From Heracleum sosnowskyi (lineage: Eukaryota > Streptophyta > Magnoliopsida > Apiales > Apiaceae): 64,000 nucleotides of DNA. Under the pieces are notes generated by a model. The model searched no databases. It was given only the letters and a program-made list of their open reading frames with translations, and was not told the origin of the DNA. Both the position numbers and the translations under genes were made by a program. Position 1 is the stretch's first letter. Every line of letters starts with the position of its first letter. This document shows positions 34,638 to 45,835 of the stretch, in pieces. The DNA lies in NCBI GenBank assembly GCA_030848705.1, contig CM061243.1, forward strand, positions 3,506,001 through 3,570,000. Direction: 5' to 3'.

Positions 34638-36075
34638 TGTAGGAATATAAGGATGAGCGGAAGCATGAAATAACATTTTATTTCGTAAAATCCATATATC
34701 GCACATATAGAAAACTGTAAAATGATGTGGAATCAAAATCTTACCTTGAAAAATCGAAACTTTGAATCGAGATGATCGTTAGCAGTAGCTTCTCAGAGTG
34801 TGAAGCCCTCTACCGGTATCCACCAAGAATAATTCTTCGATGAAACTTTTTATAAAACTTGAAGCTTTATAAAATGGAGGTTTTCCTTTTTCTTTTGAGA
34901 GAGTGAGAGAGAGAGATGAAGAAGAAAGGAGGCAACTAGGTTTTTCACAAAAACAAAAGTGTGTCTAACTCTTCTCATCTCATCCTTTATATAGGGCTCA
35001 AGTAGGGTTAGTATATTTAATATATCAATATATATTAATATATAAATCCCTCACTTTCTCTTATAAAATGTTTAAATAATAATTAAAACTATTTTAATCA
35101 TTATTATTATTCTCTCTCAAAATACCTTCATCAATAAATTAATCTTTTTATGGTGTGACCCTGTAGGTTCAATATTAAGCCGGTAGTAGAAATAAATAAT
35201 AATAAACTTTTTATTTATTTATATGAATTCTAAAATTCATTAAATATAATTAACTGATTAATTATATTTATTCTACATCGTGAGTGATGCTTCTCAACAT
35301 ATCGCGACTATCCGGATAATATGAATTCACTGCTTAGAATATCAAGAACCTGTCAGTGACTAGTTACAGTACAATCATTCCTTCTACCCTACAATATCCC
35401 GATTAAATATAAGGCATGGATCTCGTGTCAGGCCTATCAAATTTAATCATATGATTTCTTATTCATAATGCTAAGTTCATATTAATGCAAATTAGAAACT
35501 CCTTTCTAATTTCATACACTCTGGCCAGAGATTCCAGAACTCGCATACTAAGAATAACATAGGATATTCTCTTCCTATACTGGAAGGGGTAGATCCTCTA
35601 TTGACGTTAACTATCTCCATACACAAATCCCTATGCCCAGAATAGACCTAATGGGTGTCCTTGAGACTAAGGACTAATCCAAAGCATAGTTCATTATATA
35701 CAAGATAACTCTAACGATCTCAAGTCTAAGGACACTTGTACAACTATCACTCAGTGAATAACTATTGACACGTGAGTAAACTCCATTAGCTATTCAACTT
35801 ATCGAGTCATGTTCAGTGAACTTATTCCCTAACAAGCACCTACATACTAGCTATAGTGTCACCACACAAATGCCTATGAGAACAGACATCCTCCTGACGG
35901 GAGCAAACATAGTATGTACCAATCTTTGCGGATTCACCAACTTCCGATTAGTTATCCTATGATCAGGAACTGTTTAAGTCTAGAGTTATCATCTTCTAGA
36001 TCTCACTATTATAATCTCATTATAATTCTAGAAGGTTTACTCTAAACTATGGAACATCTTATTTAAAACACTTTA
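34638..36075 (-). repeat. 3' LTR of outer copia, first part
   Basis: The LTR begins (plus strand) TGTAGGAATATAAGGATGAG and matches 62761-64000 almost base for base. On the minus strand a TATA box (CCTATATAAAG, about 34984-34995) lies upstream of the likely transcript start. It is interrupted at 36075 by the Sirevirus insertion and resumes at 48778. Confidence 0.93.
36071..36075. repeat. Sirevirus target-site duplication CTTTA (left)
   Basis: CTTTA is repeated exactly at 48773-48777. Joining the flanks gives a continuous outer-copia LTR. Confidence 0.93.
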
Positions 36076-36624
36076 TGTTAGGACGAATACACAATATAAT
36101 CAAGTATGTATGAGAATAACAATAATTAAAAACACTGTTTATGAATCAATAAAACTGTAATCGTATTAACAGCTTCTCTCTTTATGATGTTAATGAATCA
36201 CAAAGAGCTTCTAGGTTACAAGAATAATATATCAATATTCACGCATCCCTTCTAGGGATAACCTATCTGTGTTTATATAGTACACAGCTACATACAATCC
36301 ATCTCTAATTGATATTCCTATAAGTTAGCTATACAATTCATATCAATTAAGGATTGCTTCAGTCTTCTATTCCAATCTCCTTAGCTGTATCAATATATTC
36401 TGCTTCTTTCCATCTTCAGAATATATTGCTTCTAGAATCTTCAATTCTGCACCGACAGCTAATTCAACTTTCACCTTGTCAGACTTTAAATAAACTCTGA
36501 CCGGCTTCAATTAAACTCTTTACCCTGTCAGAGTTTAACTAAACTCTGACTGGCTTCTGATAAACTCTTGTCAATACCTGTTGCTTAAACACTGATAAAC
36601 AAACATTAGCAATTATATCTAACA
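36076..36624 (-). repeat. Sirevirus 3' LTR
   Basis: 549 bp, TGTTAGGACGAATAC to ATATCTAACA. It contains a TATA box on the minus strand (plus-strand GTTTATATAG, 36271-36280). It also has a perfect inverted repeat at 36527-36550, with 11-bp arms GTCAGAGTTTA and TAAACTCTGAC and a 2-bp spacer. Confidence 0.95.
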
Positions 36625-36637
36625 ATCTCCCCCAACT
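36625..36637 (-). promoter_or_regulatory. Sirevirus polypurine tract
   Basis: On the minus strand AAGTTGGGGGAGAT directly precedes the 3' LTR. It is the primer site for plus-strand DNA synthesis. The rest of the gap up to 36788 is AT-rich with GAGTTTA motifs. Confidence 0.8.
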
Positions 36638-36788
36638 TGTTCATAATAAAATGTACAAGTTAAAACATATAATTGATGATGTCAAAACCTTTTAACAAAT
36701 GCAGTGTTTAACATATAACAGAGTTTAATTTAAAACAGAGTTTAAATTTGACTTAGAATAGAAAATATTAAAAACTTACAGTCAGACT

Positions 36789-39700
36789 TTACTTGACTTC
36801 TTCAATATCAGGCACAGTTCTGAGATAATCAATCAGCAGTCTTCTCTCAGCATTCTCAAGTTCAGTTATCATAATCTCTTTCAGCTCCTTATACTCTGGA
36901 TCTCCTTCACCAGTTTGATATATGGCAGCCCTCAGAGAATAGATACTGTTCTTCTTCATATCATTCCCTAGCCGAATGTACTGAGCTTTATCTGACTCTA
37001 AGTTGAATTCTAAGACTTTTAATCCCAGTGCAGTTTTAAATCTAGCACTGTTTCTCTTCATCTCCACCAATTTTCCAGTATGATCTCTATACTTTGGAAT
37101 ATAAGCATTTGAGACTTCTCCTCCTCCAAGCATCACTTTTGATCTCAGCATCTTTTCTCTTAAGATTTGAGCAACATTATGGGTATGTCTGTTCTTAACT
37201 TTTAACAGATAAAGTACATATTCAAGTTCTTCCCATGATTTGATATTTACATCAGATTCTCCAATTCTATAAACTCTTCCATCACTCATGAAATATAACA
37301 GAAACTGCTTCTTCAAGATCTTGTGAAAAATCAACTGAACAGATTCTAACTTATCAAGATTTTCTTGTGTATTCCCAATACCAGATCCTGTCAGTGAAAT
37401 ATTGTCTTGAGATCTGTTATTTATTCTCTTCTCCCTATGTGAACCTAAACCAGACTTATCATAAGATTCTTTTCCAAGTACAGTCCTGGTTTGAGAAAAA
37501 TCCACAGGTTGAAGTGTCAGAGTTTCAGAGAGTACAGGTCTTAAGAAACCTTTGAGTTGAGGAGCTAGCTGAGTTTGCACAGCTTGAGCCTTGTCAGAGG
37601 CTGGCTTAACTTCAATAGTATCATCAACTTGAGCAGCGTCAGAGGTTGATTTTGGTAATCTTGTTTCAACTTGAGCAATGTCAGAGGTTGAATAAATCTT
37701 CTTAGGTAACTGTTCTTCTTCTACCAGTTTACCTTTTCCTTTGTCAGCATTTTTAATCACAGGCCTCCTTGAGTACTGTAAACTCTGATCAGAGTTTACA
37801 TTCTCTTTGATAACAATTCCTTTTTCTTTCTTTCTAGGAGCCTTGATTTCCTTCTTCTTGTAGATTCCAGCTTCAAGATTTTTCTTGTGTTCTTCAGCAA
37901 GCATCTGTTCTTCAGCCTGGATATCTTCAATAGTAACTTCCTTTCCATGCTCTTTAATAAAGATCCTAGCAGCAATCTCTTCATCAGTAGATGGGTTAGC
38001 TGAAACAACTAAACTTTTGTTGAGTTTTGAAGTAGATTGACCACCAGAGTTTATTACACGTCTTTGCCTTTGAGCAGAAATCCTTCTTGCATTTCCTCTG
38101 CTTCCCCCATCAGTAGAATCATCCTTCCGTCTCAGAGTTTGAGTATCTTTGCATTTGTCTTTAGGTATACTCTCCCCCTTTTTGACATCATCAGAAATTA
38201 GTACTGATGTCAGCAATTCAAGCGCAGTAGAAATGGAATTCAATTGAGTGGACATTGCAGCCTGATTCTCCTCAACTTTTCCAAGCCTTGTCTTGATTTC
38301 CTCAGAGTCCTTGGCTTGCTGCTTGAATTGTGTAGAATAAAATGATCTGTCAAGCTTCAAAGTTGTATCCCTTAGAGAAAATTCATTCCTCAGATTTGTA
38401 AACATCTGTTGATTCTCATCAAATCTATTATTGAGAGATTTGACTTGAATAACAGTTGCCTGTAAGCTCGTAAGGACATCAGGATTTGTAATCTTCTTGA
38501 CAGAATCAGATAAAAATTCTGCAGCCCTTTGCGCTGGAAAGATACAATCTGCATTAGCCCATGCATTGTAGTACATAGTCTGATAATGCTCAGAAGCAGC
38601 CCTTTGAACTTCCCTTTCTTCAGTAGAATTTGCTTGAATATCAGAAATTTCCACTTGAATATCAGAGTTTGAATGATCAGGACTAGCTTCAGCATTGTCA
38701 TCCTGTCTGTGAATATCTTCAAGCACATTTTCAGCAGTGATTTCATCAACTAACTGTGCAGTTGCTTCAGGTACTTGATCTGCTACAGTTTGAGGAACAT
38801 CAGAGTTTACTGGAGCAGTAACCTCTGCTTCTCTCTGAACAATCTCAACAACTGATTGTTGCAAAGTTTCAAGAAAGATAATATCCTCATGATCATTATC
38901 TGTTGCATCAGCATGTACAGCAACAGCTTCTGGAACTGGATCAACTCTAATTTGATCTACTTCATCACCGTTCTCAAAATCAATAGAAATGATTTCTGTG
39001 TGAGAAGCAATAGGTTCTACTAAGTCAGTAGATGCTTGATCAGCTTCCGGTATAGTATCTTCATGATCCACAATCCTGCTGTCAGAGTATGCAGCAGCTT
39101 CCTCAACTACATCATCAGTTTTTGATGTAGGAGCTTCTGTGTCCTCAGGTTCTTTATCCAAATTGGCAATAATATCACCAAAAAGTTGATTAGCAACTAA
39201 TCTTCTCTTTCTCTGATGAAGATTTTCTTCATCAGCTTCAGTTTCTGAGTCTGCACTAGAAGCAGCAGCAACAGACTTTGCCCTGTGGGCTCGCCTTTTC
39301 TTCATTCTTTTTCTCTGAGGCACAGCATCAACATTTGATACCTCAGCTTCAACAGACTTAACTTCTCGAACTTTAGATCTCTTTGACCTCTGTGGTTGAG
39401 ATACAGAAGGTCCAGCTTCAGCAGTTGAGACACGGTGTTGTTGTGAGTTGTCAAGAAATTGTTGCACAGATGCAGGTAACATTAAAGGACCAACTTCTCC
39501 TTTCTTGTTGTCCTTGTTGATAAGGTCAGAGAATATACGTTTGTGTAATTTAAATGAAAGTATAACATCATCCTCTACAATCTCAACATTTGGACAGCAA
39601 TGATTGAATATCAATTGACAAAACCTAGAGAAGTAAACAACATTTCTATTCTCTAGCATTTTCTCACCAATATTAGTTAAAACTAATCTAGCAACATCAA

Positions 39701-40241
39701 ATTGACTGCCATAGAGAAGAGAATACCCGATCTGGAGACTATCCGTGGGAATCGCATCCCAATTAGTGCACTTCTTTCCAAAAGCCCGAGTAATGCAATC
39801 GAAAAAGAAGCTCCACTCCTTGCGCAAAAATGGCCTTTTGAGTTGACCTATCTTTGACAAAGGTCCAGAGTAGCCGATTTCTCTCATCATCCTAACCAAC
39901 TCAGAATCACCAACAGATATCGTGAAAGCATTAAAATCTTCAAGACCCAAAGCATCACGAACAGTAGTAGGAGTAACAACAAATTGATCTTCTTAAAACT
40001 CAAAAATGATAGATGGAGATCCAGACTCTCCTCCATTATCATAAGTACCTGTCTGCCAAAAAGTTCGAATTTGAGTCGCAGACAGCTTCGATGGTGCGGT
40101 GAGAGCAGTACCAATATCAGAGTTTGACAAGAAACTCTGAATCAAATGAAACGCCTCCGGTGCGTTCTCATTTGCTACAGGAGCTGAGTAGTTATTTGGG
40201 ACAAATTCTAATTCAGATGCAATAAACGCTGTAGTTGCCAT
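36789..40241 (-). pseudogene. Sirevirus extra ORF between pol and 3' LTR (env-like position), one nonsense codon
   Basis: One frame runs from ATG at 40239-40241 to the stop at 36789 (1150 codons), broken only by TAA at 39993-39995 after residue 82. The N-terminal part has PSKLSATQIRTFW, then GLEDF, FLRKEWSFFFDCITRAF and a conserved YGSQFDVARL-type segment often found in plant retrotransposon extra ORFs. The middle is acidic and basic low-complexity sequence, and a coiled coil is likely near residues 600-680. No signal peptide or transmembrane segment is evident, so an envelope role is not supported by the sequence. The ORF is separated from pol by 2.3 kb, which contains a divergent ORF. Function unknown. 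Confidence 0.75.
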
Positions 40242-40725
40242 TAGTAAGATTTGAAAACAAGAAATACTGGGCTCAGAAAGTGTTTGAGTGTTTGTGTGTG
40301 AGTAAAATGTTATGAAAAGATGAAATGCGTAAAAGATTGAATCGTGTGTATGTAGTGTATTAAATAATAACTGTTAAGATTAGAAGTATGTTAGTGGGAC
40401 AGATGTCAGACGTAAATACGCTGACAGCTGTATCTAACAACTTCCAATACACACGTGCAAACGTGGAGACACCTGTCATCACATATAACACTCAAAATAT
40501 TCGCTTAAAAGAAAAAAAATCAATAATAATAAAATTATCAATTTCAATAATAAAGTACAAAGGAACTCAACAGTCAGAATAATAATGACTGTCTCGAAAC
40601 TCCGCACCTTAGTATCCCAAGCGCTTCGATTCTAGAAAAAAAACCTTTCAGTTACCCTGTTGAATGCTTTAAAAACCGAAGCATTTTATCAACAGGCTTC
40701 ATACCTTAAAATTACCATACACCAA
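40242..40725. promoter_or_regulatory. Divergent intergenic region between extra ORF and antisense ORF
   Basis: This 484-bp non-coding interval separates two ORFs read in opposite directions. On the minus strand TTATTTAATACAC (about 40355-40370) could serve as a TATA-like element for the extra ORF. AT-rich runs near 40500-40560 lie upstream of the plus-strand ORF. Promoter activity is an inference from layout. Confidence 0.3.
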
Positions 40726-41124
40726 ATGGCAGGAACCTTTGAGTTCATGGATGTCGAATCATTCGTGAACATGAACTGGCCTCAACAAGCAAACTACATC
40801 ATCGATGAGTTTCTTGTTCTTTCTTTTCTGAATGATGAAGGTCTTATAGCAGATGATGAAATAGCAGAAGGACCAATCTCTAATCCTTATGTGCACATCA
40901 TCCGTCCCGGTCCATATGATGTGCCCATCCTGGCAGACGATGATACTATGGAGATTTGTATGATGCTCTTCCAGCAGAGCTTCCTGATGGGTACTGAGGA
41001 GACAATCTTCTTGGAATCCTGCAAGCTGCAAAGCAGAAAGCGAATCCAGGAAGATGATGATGATGATGATGATTCATCTTCAGGATGTTGTCAAGCAATC
41101 CCAGATGGTATAATGATTAGATGA
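40726..41124 (+). CDS. Antisense ORF inside the Sirevirus, 132 residues, unknown function
   Basis: This frame opposes gag-pol. ATG at 40726 has a good context (CCAAATGG), giving MAGTFEFMDVESFVNMNW; an upstream ATG at 40660 in poorer context would add 22 residues. The product is acidic and soluble-looking, with TETIFLESCKLQSRKR followed by a run of seven or more Asp and a Ser-rich tail before GCCQAIPDG. It is not a shadow of another coding frame, since pol and the extra ORF do not overlap it. No family was recognised. Antisense ORFs have been described in some plant Ty3 Tat elements; in a copia element this would be unusual. Confidence that it is expressed is low to moderate. Confidence 0.45.
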   Translation: MAGTFEFMDVESFVNMNWPQQANYIIDEFLVLSFLNDEGLIADDEIAEGPISNPYVHIIRPGPYDVPILADDDTMEICMMLFQQSFLMGTEETIFLESCKLQSRKRIQEDDDDDDDSSSGCCQAIPDGIMIR

Positions 41125-42507
41125 ACAACTGGGTAGCTCTCATCAGAAGTAGTAGAGCACAATAACTTCTGGCTCTAGCTCTTCTGCTTCAGATGTAGCA
41201 TTCAGATACTTATCCTGGTTAAATAGATCTTTTCTTTGTAACCATAGTGATTAGCATGTACCAGAAAGATTAGCTTAACATGAGTATGAATTTGTCTGAA
41301 TGTAAATTTGAATCAATTAATGAAAAACAATTTGTTTCTTTACATATCAGTATTATTAATATTGCATAGTAATTGTAAAGTGAAAAAAAAATGATATCAC
41401 TTTAAACAATAAACTAACATACTCAGTAGCATTACGAATCACTATCAGGACTTATCAAACGCACTCTTTCTTTTCTCCGTTCAATCATACTTTTTCCGAA
41501 AAACAAATGACTAATCTCAAGAGTATAAAATGTCTGAAACAAGGAAATTATTTTAACCATCATAGATTAAAACAAAGTAACCTCGGCGTATTTCACACAA
41601 TACATCAATGTTTACCATTTATCCTTCTTTGTCAATAAACTCTTTTCTCAATCTGTACAGTTGTGAGAAATGTGTGTGTAGTAGCAGAGTTTACCGAAAT
41701 CAGTATTTAGATCATCTCAAAGTGCATAAAATCCACAAACTAAAGTAGTAAAAACCTGGTTGCCTAAACTCTCACATAGACACTGATTTTTCTATCTAAA
41801 CTCTGTGTTACTGATATCCTTTCATTTGGATATGTCTTTTATTTGTCACCCCCTGTATTATTTATATATATATATATTTTTTTTTTTTTTTTATTTATTT
41901 ATTATTTTTCCAGTAATCAGTGGTTGGCACTAGTCACCAAAAATCAAAGATTTTAGCCCTTATTTCATACAATAAGTTCCTGGATCGTCCTAGGCACAAC
42001 ATGATCTCAAAGGAATTTGTGCTCTGGTTGGCATCTTTTGATTTGAGGGTGAATTATTTGTAGTAAGTAATCAGAGTTTAGACTTTTCATCAGTGATTAA
42101 AAATAACTTATGAGAGAAAATGCAAACAGCTAATACAGACTCAGTGTATAGGATCAATAAACTAAGAGATGGTATAAATATAGAGACAGTATCATGCTGT
42201 GTTAGTTTACTGTACATAAATGAGATCAGAATCTATCAACTCTTAAGGATTCACAATTACTTACTGAGAATTATGCTTCATACAAATTTCTTCATTGGTC
42301 CATATGTTTCAGACAAAATTACAGTTAGAGAATAGCATTAAACTGTAATTACCAGAGTATGACCAACAGAGTTTAACACCAGAGTTTACTTTCAGATTAT
42401 GACTGACACTTCACAGAGTTTATCATCAGAGTTTAACATGCTGGTTCATATAACAGTTAACACATGTAAGAAATCATGAACAAAAAAAATGAGTCTAACC
42501 CGTATCT
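41125..42507. other. Sirevirus non-coding spacer with repeated CAGAGTTTA motifs
   Basis: No gene is seen. The spacer has a T-rich run at 41879-41893. Clustered CAGAGTTTA/CAGAGTTTAAC motifs lie around 42355-42445, the same motif that forms the LTR palindrome. Confidence 0.6.
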
Positions 42508-45500
42508 CTAGTCAGAACCAGAGATCATTCCAAGTTCATTTACCAATCTTGTAAAAGTAGCTTCACTCAAAGGTTTGGTGAAGATATCTGCAAGTTGTTG
42601 GTCTGTAGACACAAAATGAAGCTCAATGTTTCCTTCTTCCACATGTTCTCTGATAAAATGATACCTTATGCTGATGTGCTTGGTCATGGAATGCTGTACT
42701 GGATTACCTGTCATAGCAATAGCACTTTGGTTATCACAGAAAATAGGTATTCTAGAGTACCTTAACCCATAATCCAGCAATTGATTCTTCATCCATAAAA
42801 TCTGTGCACAACAGCTACCAGCTGCTATATACTCTGCTTCTGCAGTGGATGTAGAAATTGATTTCTGTTTCTTACTGTACCAAGAAACCAATCTGTCACC
42901 TAAAAATTGACAGCTTCCACTTGTACTTTTTCTGTCTATCTTACAGCCTGCAAAATCTGCATCAAAGTAACCAATTAACTTAAACTCTGATTCTCTAGGA
43001 TACCACAAACCCAAGGTTATGGTTCCTTTGAGATATTTGAAAATCCTTTTTACAGCTGTTAGATGAGGTTCTCTGGGATCTGCTTGAAATCTTGCACAAA
43101 GACATGTTGCATACATGATATCAGGTCTACTTGCAGTAAGATACAGTAGAGACCCTATCATTCCTCTGTAGTTAGTCATATCTACTGAGGCTCCTGTGTC
43201 TTTGTCAAGCTTCGTTGCTGTAGCCATGGGAGTTGTAGCAGATGAACTATCAAGCATACCAAATTTCTTTAGAAGATTTCTGGTATACTTTGCTTGATTG
43301 ATAAAAATACCATCATCTGTTTGCTTTACTTGTAAGCCTAGAAAGTAACTAAGCTCTCCCATCATGCTCATTTGATACCTGGATTGCATAAGCTTTGCAA
43401 ACTTCTTACAAAGTTTGTCATTAGTAGATCCAAAAATAATATCATCTACATAAATTTGAACTAAAAGCAAATCATCACCAGAATTGAAATAAAACAAGGT
43501 TTTATCAATTGTACCTCTTGTGAACCCACTTTCTAAAAGAAACTGAGCAAGAGTTTCATACCATGCTCTTGGTGCTTGCTTTAGTCCATATAATGCCTTG
43601 TCAAGCATGTAGACATAATCTGGATGCTTGGAATCTACAAATCCTGGTGGTTGTTCAACAAACACTTCTTCTTCAAGCTTCCCATTGAGAAAAGCACTCT
43701 TTACATCCATCTGAAAGACTTTAAACTTCTTGTGTGCAGCATAGGCCAGAAAAATTCTTATGGCCTCCAATCTTGCAACTGGAGCAAAGGTTTCATCATA
43801 ATCAATTCCTTCCTGTTGTGAATAACCTTTAGCCACAAGTCTAGCCTTGTTTCTTGTAATCACACCTTCACTGTCAGTCTTGTTTCTGAAAACCCACTTT
43901 GTACCTACTATTGATCTGTTCTTTGGTCTAGGTACAAGTGTCCAGACTTCATTTCTTTCAAATTCATTTAACTCTTCTTGCATTGCTGTAATCCAATTAG
44001 CATCTTGAAGAGCTTCCTCCACTTTCTTTGGTTCTGTTTGAGACAAGAAAGCATGATACAGACACTCATTGTTTGTTGCACTTCTAGTTCTCACACTAGC
44101 ATCAGGATCTCCAATTATGAGATCAGGTGTGTGTGCCTGTGTCCACTTTCTGGCTGTTGGTAAGTGGTTTCTTGCATCATTATTGAATCCTCCCCCTTGA
44201 TCCATGCTCTCCTGATTCATATGTTGACTTTCTGCATTATCTGAGGCTCCCCCTGAGTTGGATGGCTCAGTGTTTGAGCTGTCAGAGTTTAAATCAGTTT
44301 CCTCAACTGACTCACTTGCTGTGTCTTGTTGAGCTTCTTCACGCTCCCCCTCAACTGGTTCTCTATTTTGTTCAATTTGAGAATTTCCAGTTTCTCCAGT
44401 ATTTACCAGTAGAGGTTCAGAGTATGCTTCGTCAGAGTTTGTCAACCCTGCTTCATCAGAGTTTATATCATCAGAGAATAGATCTTCATTTTCAAAACGT
44501 AGTTGATCATATCCATCCTTGTCTTCAAGTCCAATTATTTTCTTGTCATCAAACGACACATGTATGGATTCCATGATCACCTTTGTTCTCAGATTGTAAA
44601 CTCTGAATGCTTTTGTTGACAATGGATAGCCAACAAAGATTCCTTCATCAGCTTTTAACTCGAACTTGGTCAACTGTTCAGGATGAGTCTTCAACACAAA
44701 GCATTTGCATCCAAATATATGAAAATATTTCAAATTTGGCTTCTTGTTTTTCACCATCTCATATGGTGTTTTTCCATGCTTGTTGATCAGAGTAGCATTT
44801 TGAGTAAAACAAGCAGTTTGAACAGCTTCTGCCCAGAAATAAGTTGGCAATTTTGCTTCATCTAGCATAGTTCTGGCAGCTTCAATTAAGGTTCTGTTCT
44901 TTCTTTCAACTACACCATTTTGCTGTGGAGTTCCAGGTGCAGAAAATTCTTGTTTGACTCCTCTTTCCTTGCAGAAAGCTTCCATGATTGAGTTTCTGAA
45001 TTCAGTTCCATTATCACTCCTTATAATTTTGACTTTGTGCTGTGATCCTTTGTCCAGTAGATTTATATGATCCATCAACGTTTGAGCAGTTTCATCCTTC
45101 TTTGACAAGAAATACACCCATGTATATCTAGTATATTCATCAACAATTACTAGAGCATATTTCTTTCTGCCCATGGACATCACATTCACTGGTCCAAAGA
45201 GATCAACATGTAGAAGATGATAAGGTTCCACTACTGAAGATTCAGATTTGCTCTTGAAAGATGACTTCCTTTGCTTGGCCTTTTGACAAGAATCACATAG
45301 ACCATCTAGATTGAGTATTGATTTTGGAAGTCCTCTTACAAGATCCTTTCTAATAAGCTCATTTATGTTGTTCAAATTGAGATGAGAGAGCTTCTTGTGC
45401 CAATTCCAACTCTCTTCATTTGACATTTTTGCAGTCAGACACACTGTACTTCCATCAGAGTTTGTTACCAAACTTGCTTCATAAATATTGTTGCGTCTGT

Positions 45501-45822
45501 GTCCAACTAGAACAACTTTTCCAGTAGATTTACTGATAACTTCACAGTATTCACTATGAAAATCTACATGGTTTCCTCTGTCACAGATTTGACTCACAGA
45601 TAACAGATTATGCTTGAGTCCTGAGACTAGAGCTACATTTGTGATGATGACACTTCCAAGATTAATATTGCCATATCCCAGAGTGTGTCCTATGTTGCCA
45701 TCTCCATAGGAAACTTTTGGGCCAGCCTTCTCCTCAAAGTCTGATAGCAGGGCTCTGTTTCCAGTCATATGTCCTGAGCAACCACTGTCCAAGATAAGTG
45801 TGCTCTCTATTATACCCTGCAA
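42508..45822 (-). CDS. Sirevirus Pol: protease, integrase, reverse transcriptase, RNase H
   Basis: About 1104 codons are open, with domains in copia order. The protease active site is DSGCSGHMTG (about residue 13). The GAG-pre-integrase segment includes LCDSCQKAKQRKSSF. The integrase has the Asp-Asp-Glu positions in HVDLFGPV, RSDNGTEF and NGVVERKNRTL. The RT has QMDVKSAFLNGKLEEEVF and YVDDIIFGS (about residue 787). RNase H has STAEAEYIAAGS and CDNQSAI. The frame differs from gag, and the first codon after an in-frame TGA is TTG, not ATG, so pol needs frameshifting or splicing from gag. TTTGTTTGTGATTGCAG just upstream resembles a splice acceptor. All catalytic motifs look intact. Confidence 0.92.
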   Translation of the reverse strand: MQGIIESTLILDSGCSGHMTGNRALLSDFEEKAGPKVSYGDGNIGHTLGYGNINLGSVIITNVALVSGLKHNLLSVSQICDRGNHVDFHSEYCEVISKSTGKVVLVGHRRNNIYEASLVTNSDGSTVCLTAKMSNEESWNWHKKLSHLNLNNINELIRKDLVRGLPKSILNLDGLCDSCQKAKQRKSSFKSKSESSVVEPYHLLHVDLFGPVNVMSMGRKKYALVIVDEYTRYTWVYFLSKKDETAQTLMDHINLLDKGSQHKVKIIRSDNGTEFRNSIMEAFCKERGVKQEFSAPGTPQQNGVVERKNRTLIEAARTMLDEAKLPTYFWAEAVQTACFTQNATLINKHGKTPYEMVKNKKPNLKYFHIFGCKCFVLKTHPEQLTKFELKADEGIFVGYPLSTKAFRVYNLRTKVIMESIHVSFDDKKIIGLEDKDGYDQLRFENEDLFSDDINSDEAGLTNSDEAYSEPLLVNTGETGNSQIEQNREPVEGEREEAQQDTASESVEETDLNSDSSNTEPSNSGGASDNAESQHMNQESMDQGGGFNNDARNHLPTARKWTQAHTPDLIIGDPDASVRTRSATNNECLYHAFLSQTEPKKVEEALQDANWITAMQEELNEFERNEVWTLVPRPKNRSIVGTKWVFRNKTDSEGVITRNKARLVAKGYSQQEGIDYDETFAPVARLEAIRIFLAYAAHKKFKVFQMDVKSAFLNGKLEEEVFVEQPPGFVDSKHPDYVYMLDKALYGLKQAPRAWYETLAQFLLESGFTRGTIDKTLFYFNSGDDLLLVQIYVDDIIFGSTNDKLCKKFAKLMQSRYQMSMMGELSYFLGLQVKQTDDGIFINQAKYTRNLLKKFGMLDSSSATTPMATATKLDKDTGASVDMTNYRGMIGSLLYLTASRPDIMYATCLCARFQADPREPHLTAVKRIFKYLKGTITLGLWYPRESEFKLIGYFDADFAGCKIDRKSTSGSCQFLGDRLVSWYSKKQKSISTSTAEAEYIAAGSCCAQILWMKNQLLDYGLRYSRIPIFCDNQSAIAMTGNPVQHSMTKHISIRYHFIREHVEEGNIELHFVSTDQQLADIFTKPLSEATFTRLVNELGMISGSD

Positions 45823-45835
45823 TCACAAACAAACA

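Noticed and set aside
36789..39950. The 1053-residue frame as a host gene
   Set aside because: It lies between pol and the 3' LTR of a complete element, in element orientation, and its true start is upstream at 40241; the 39950 start codon would be TTG.
42508..45822. Treating the Pol start at 45822 as a genuine initiation codon
   Set aside because: The codon is TTG immediately after an in-frame TGA; Pol is more likely reached by splicing or frameshifting from gag.
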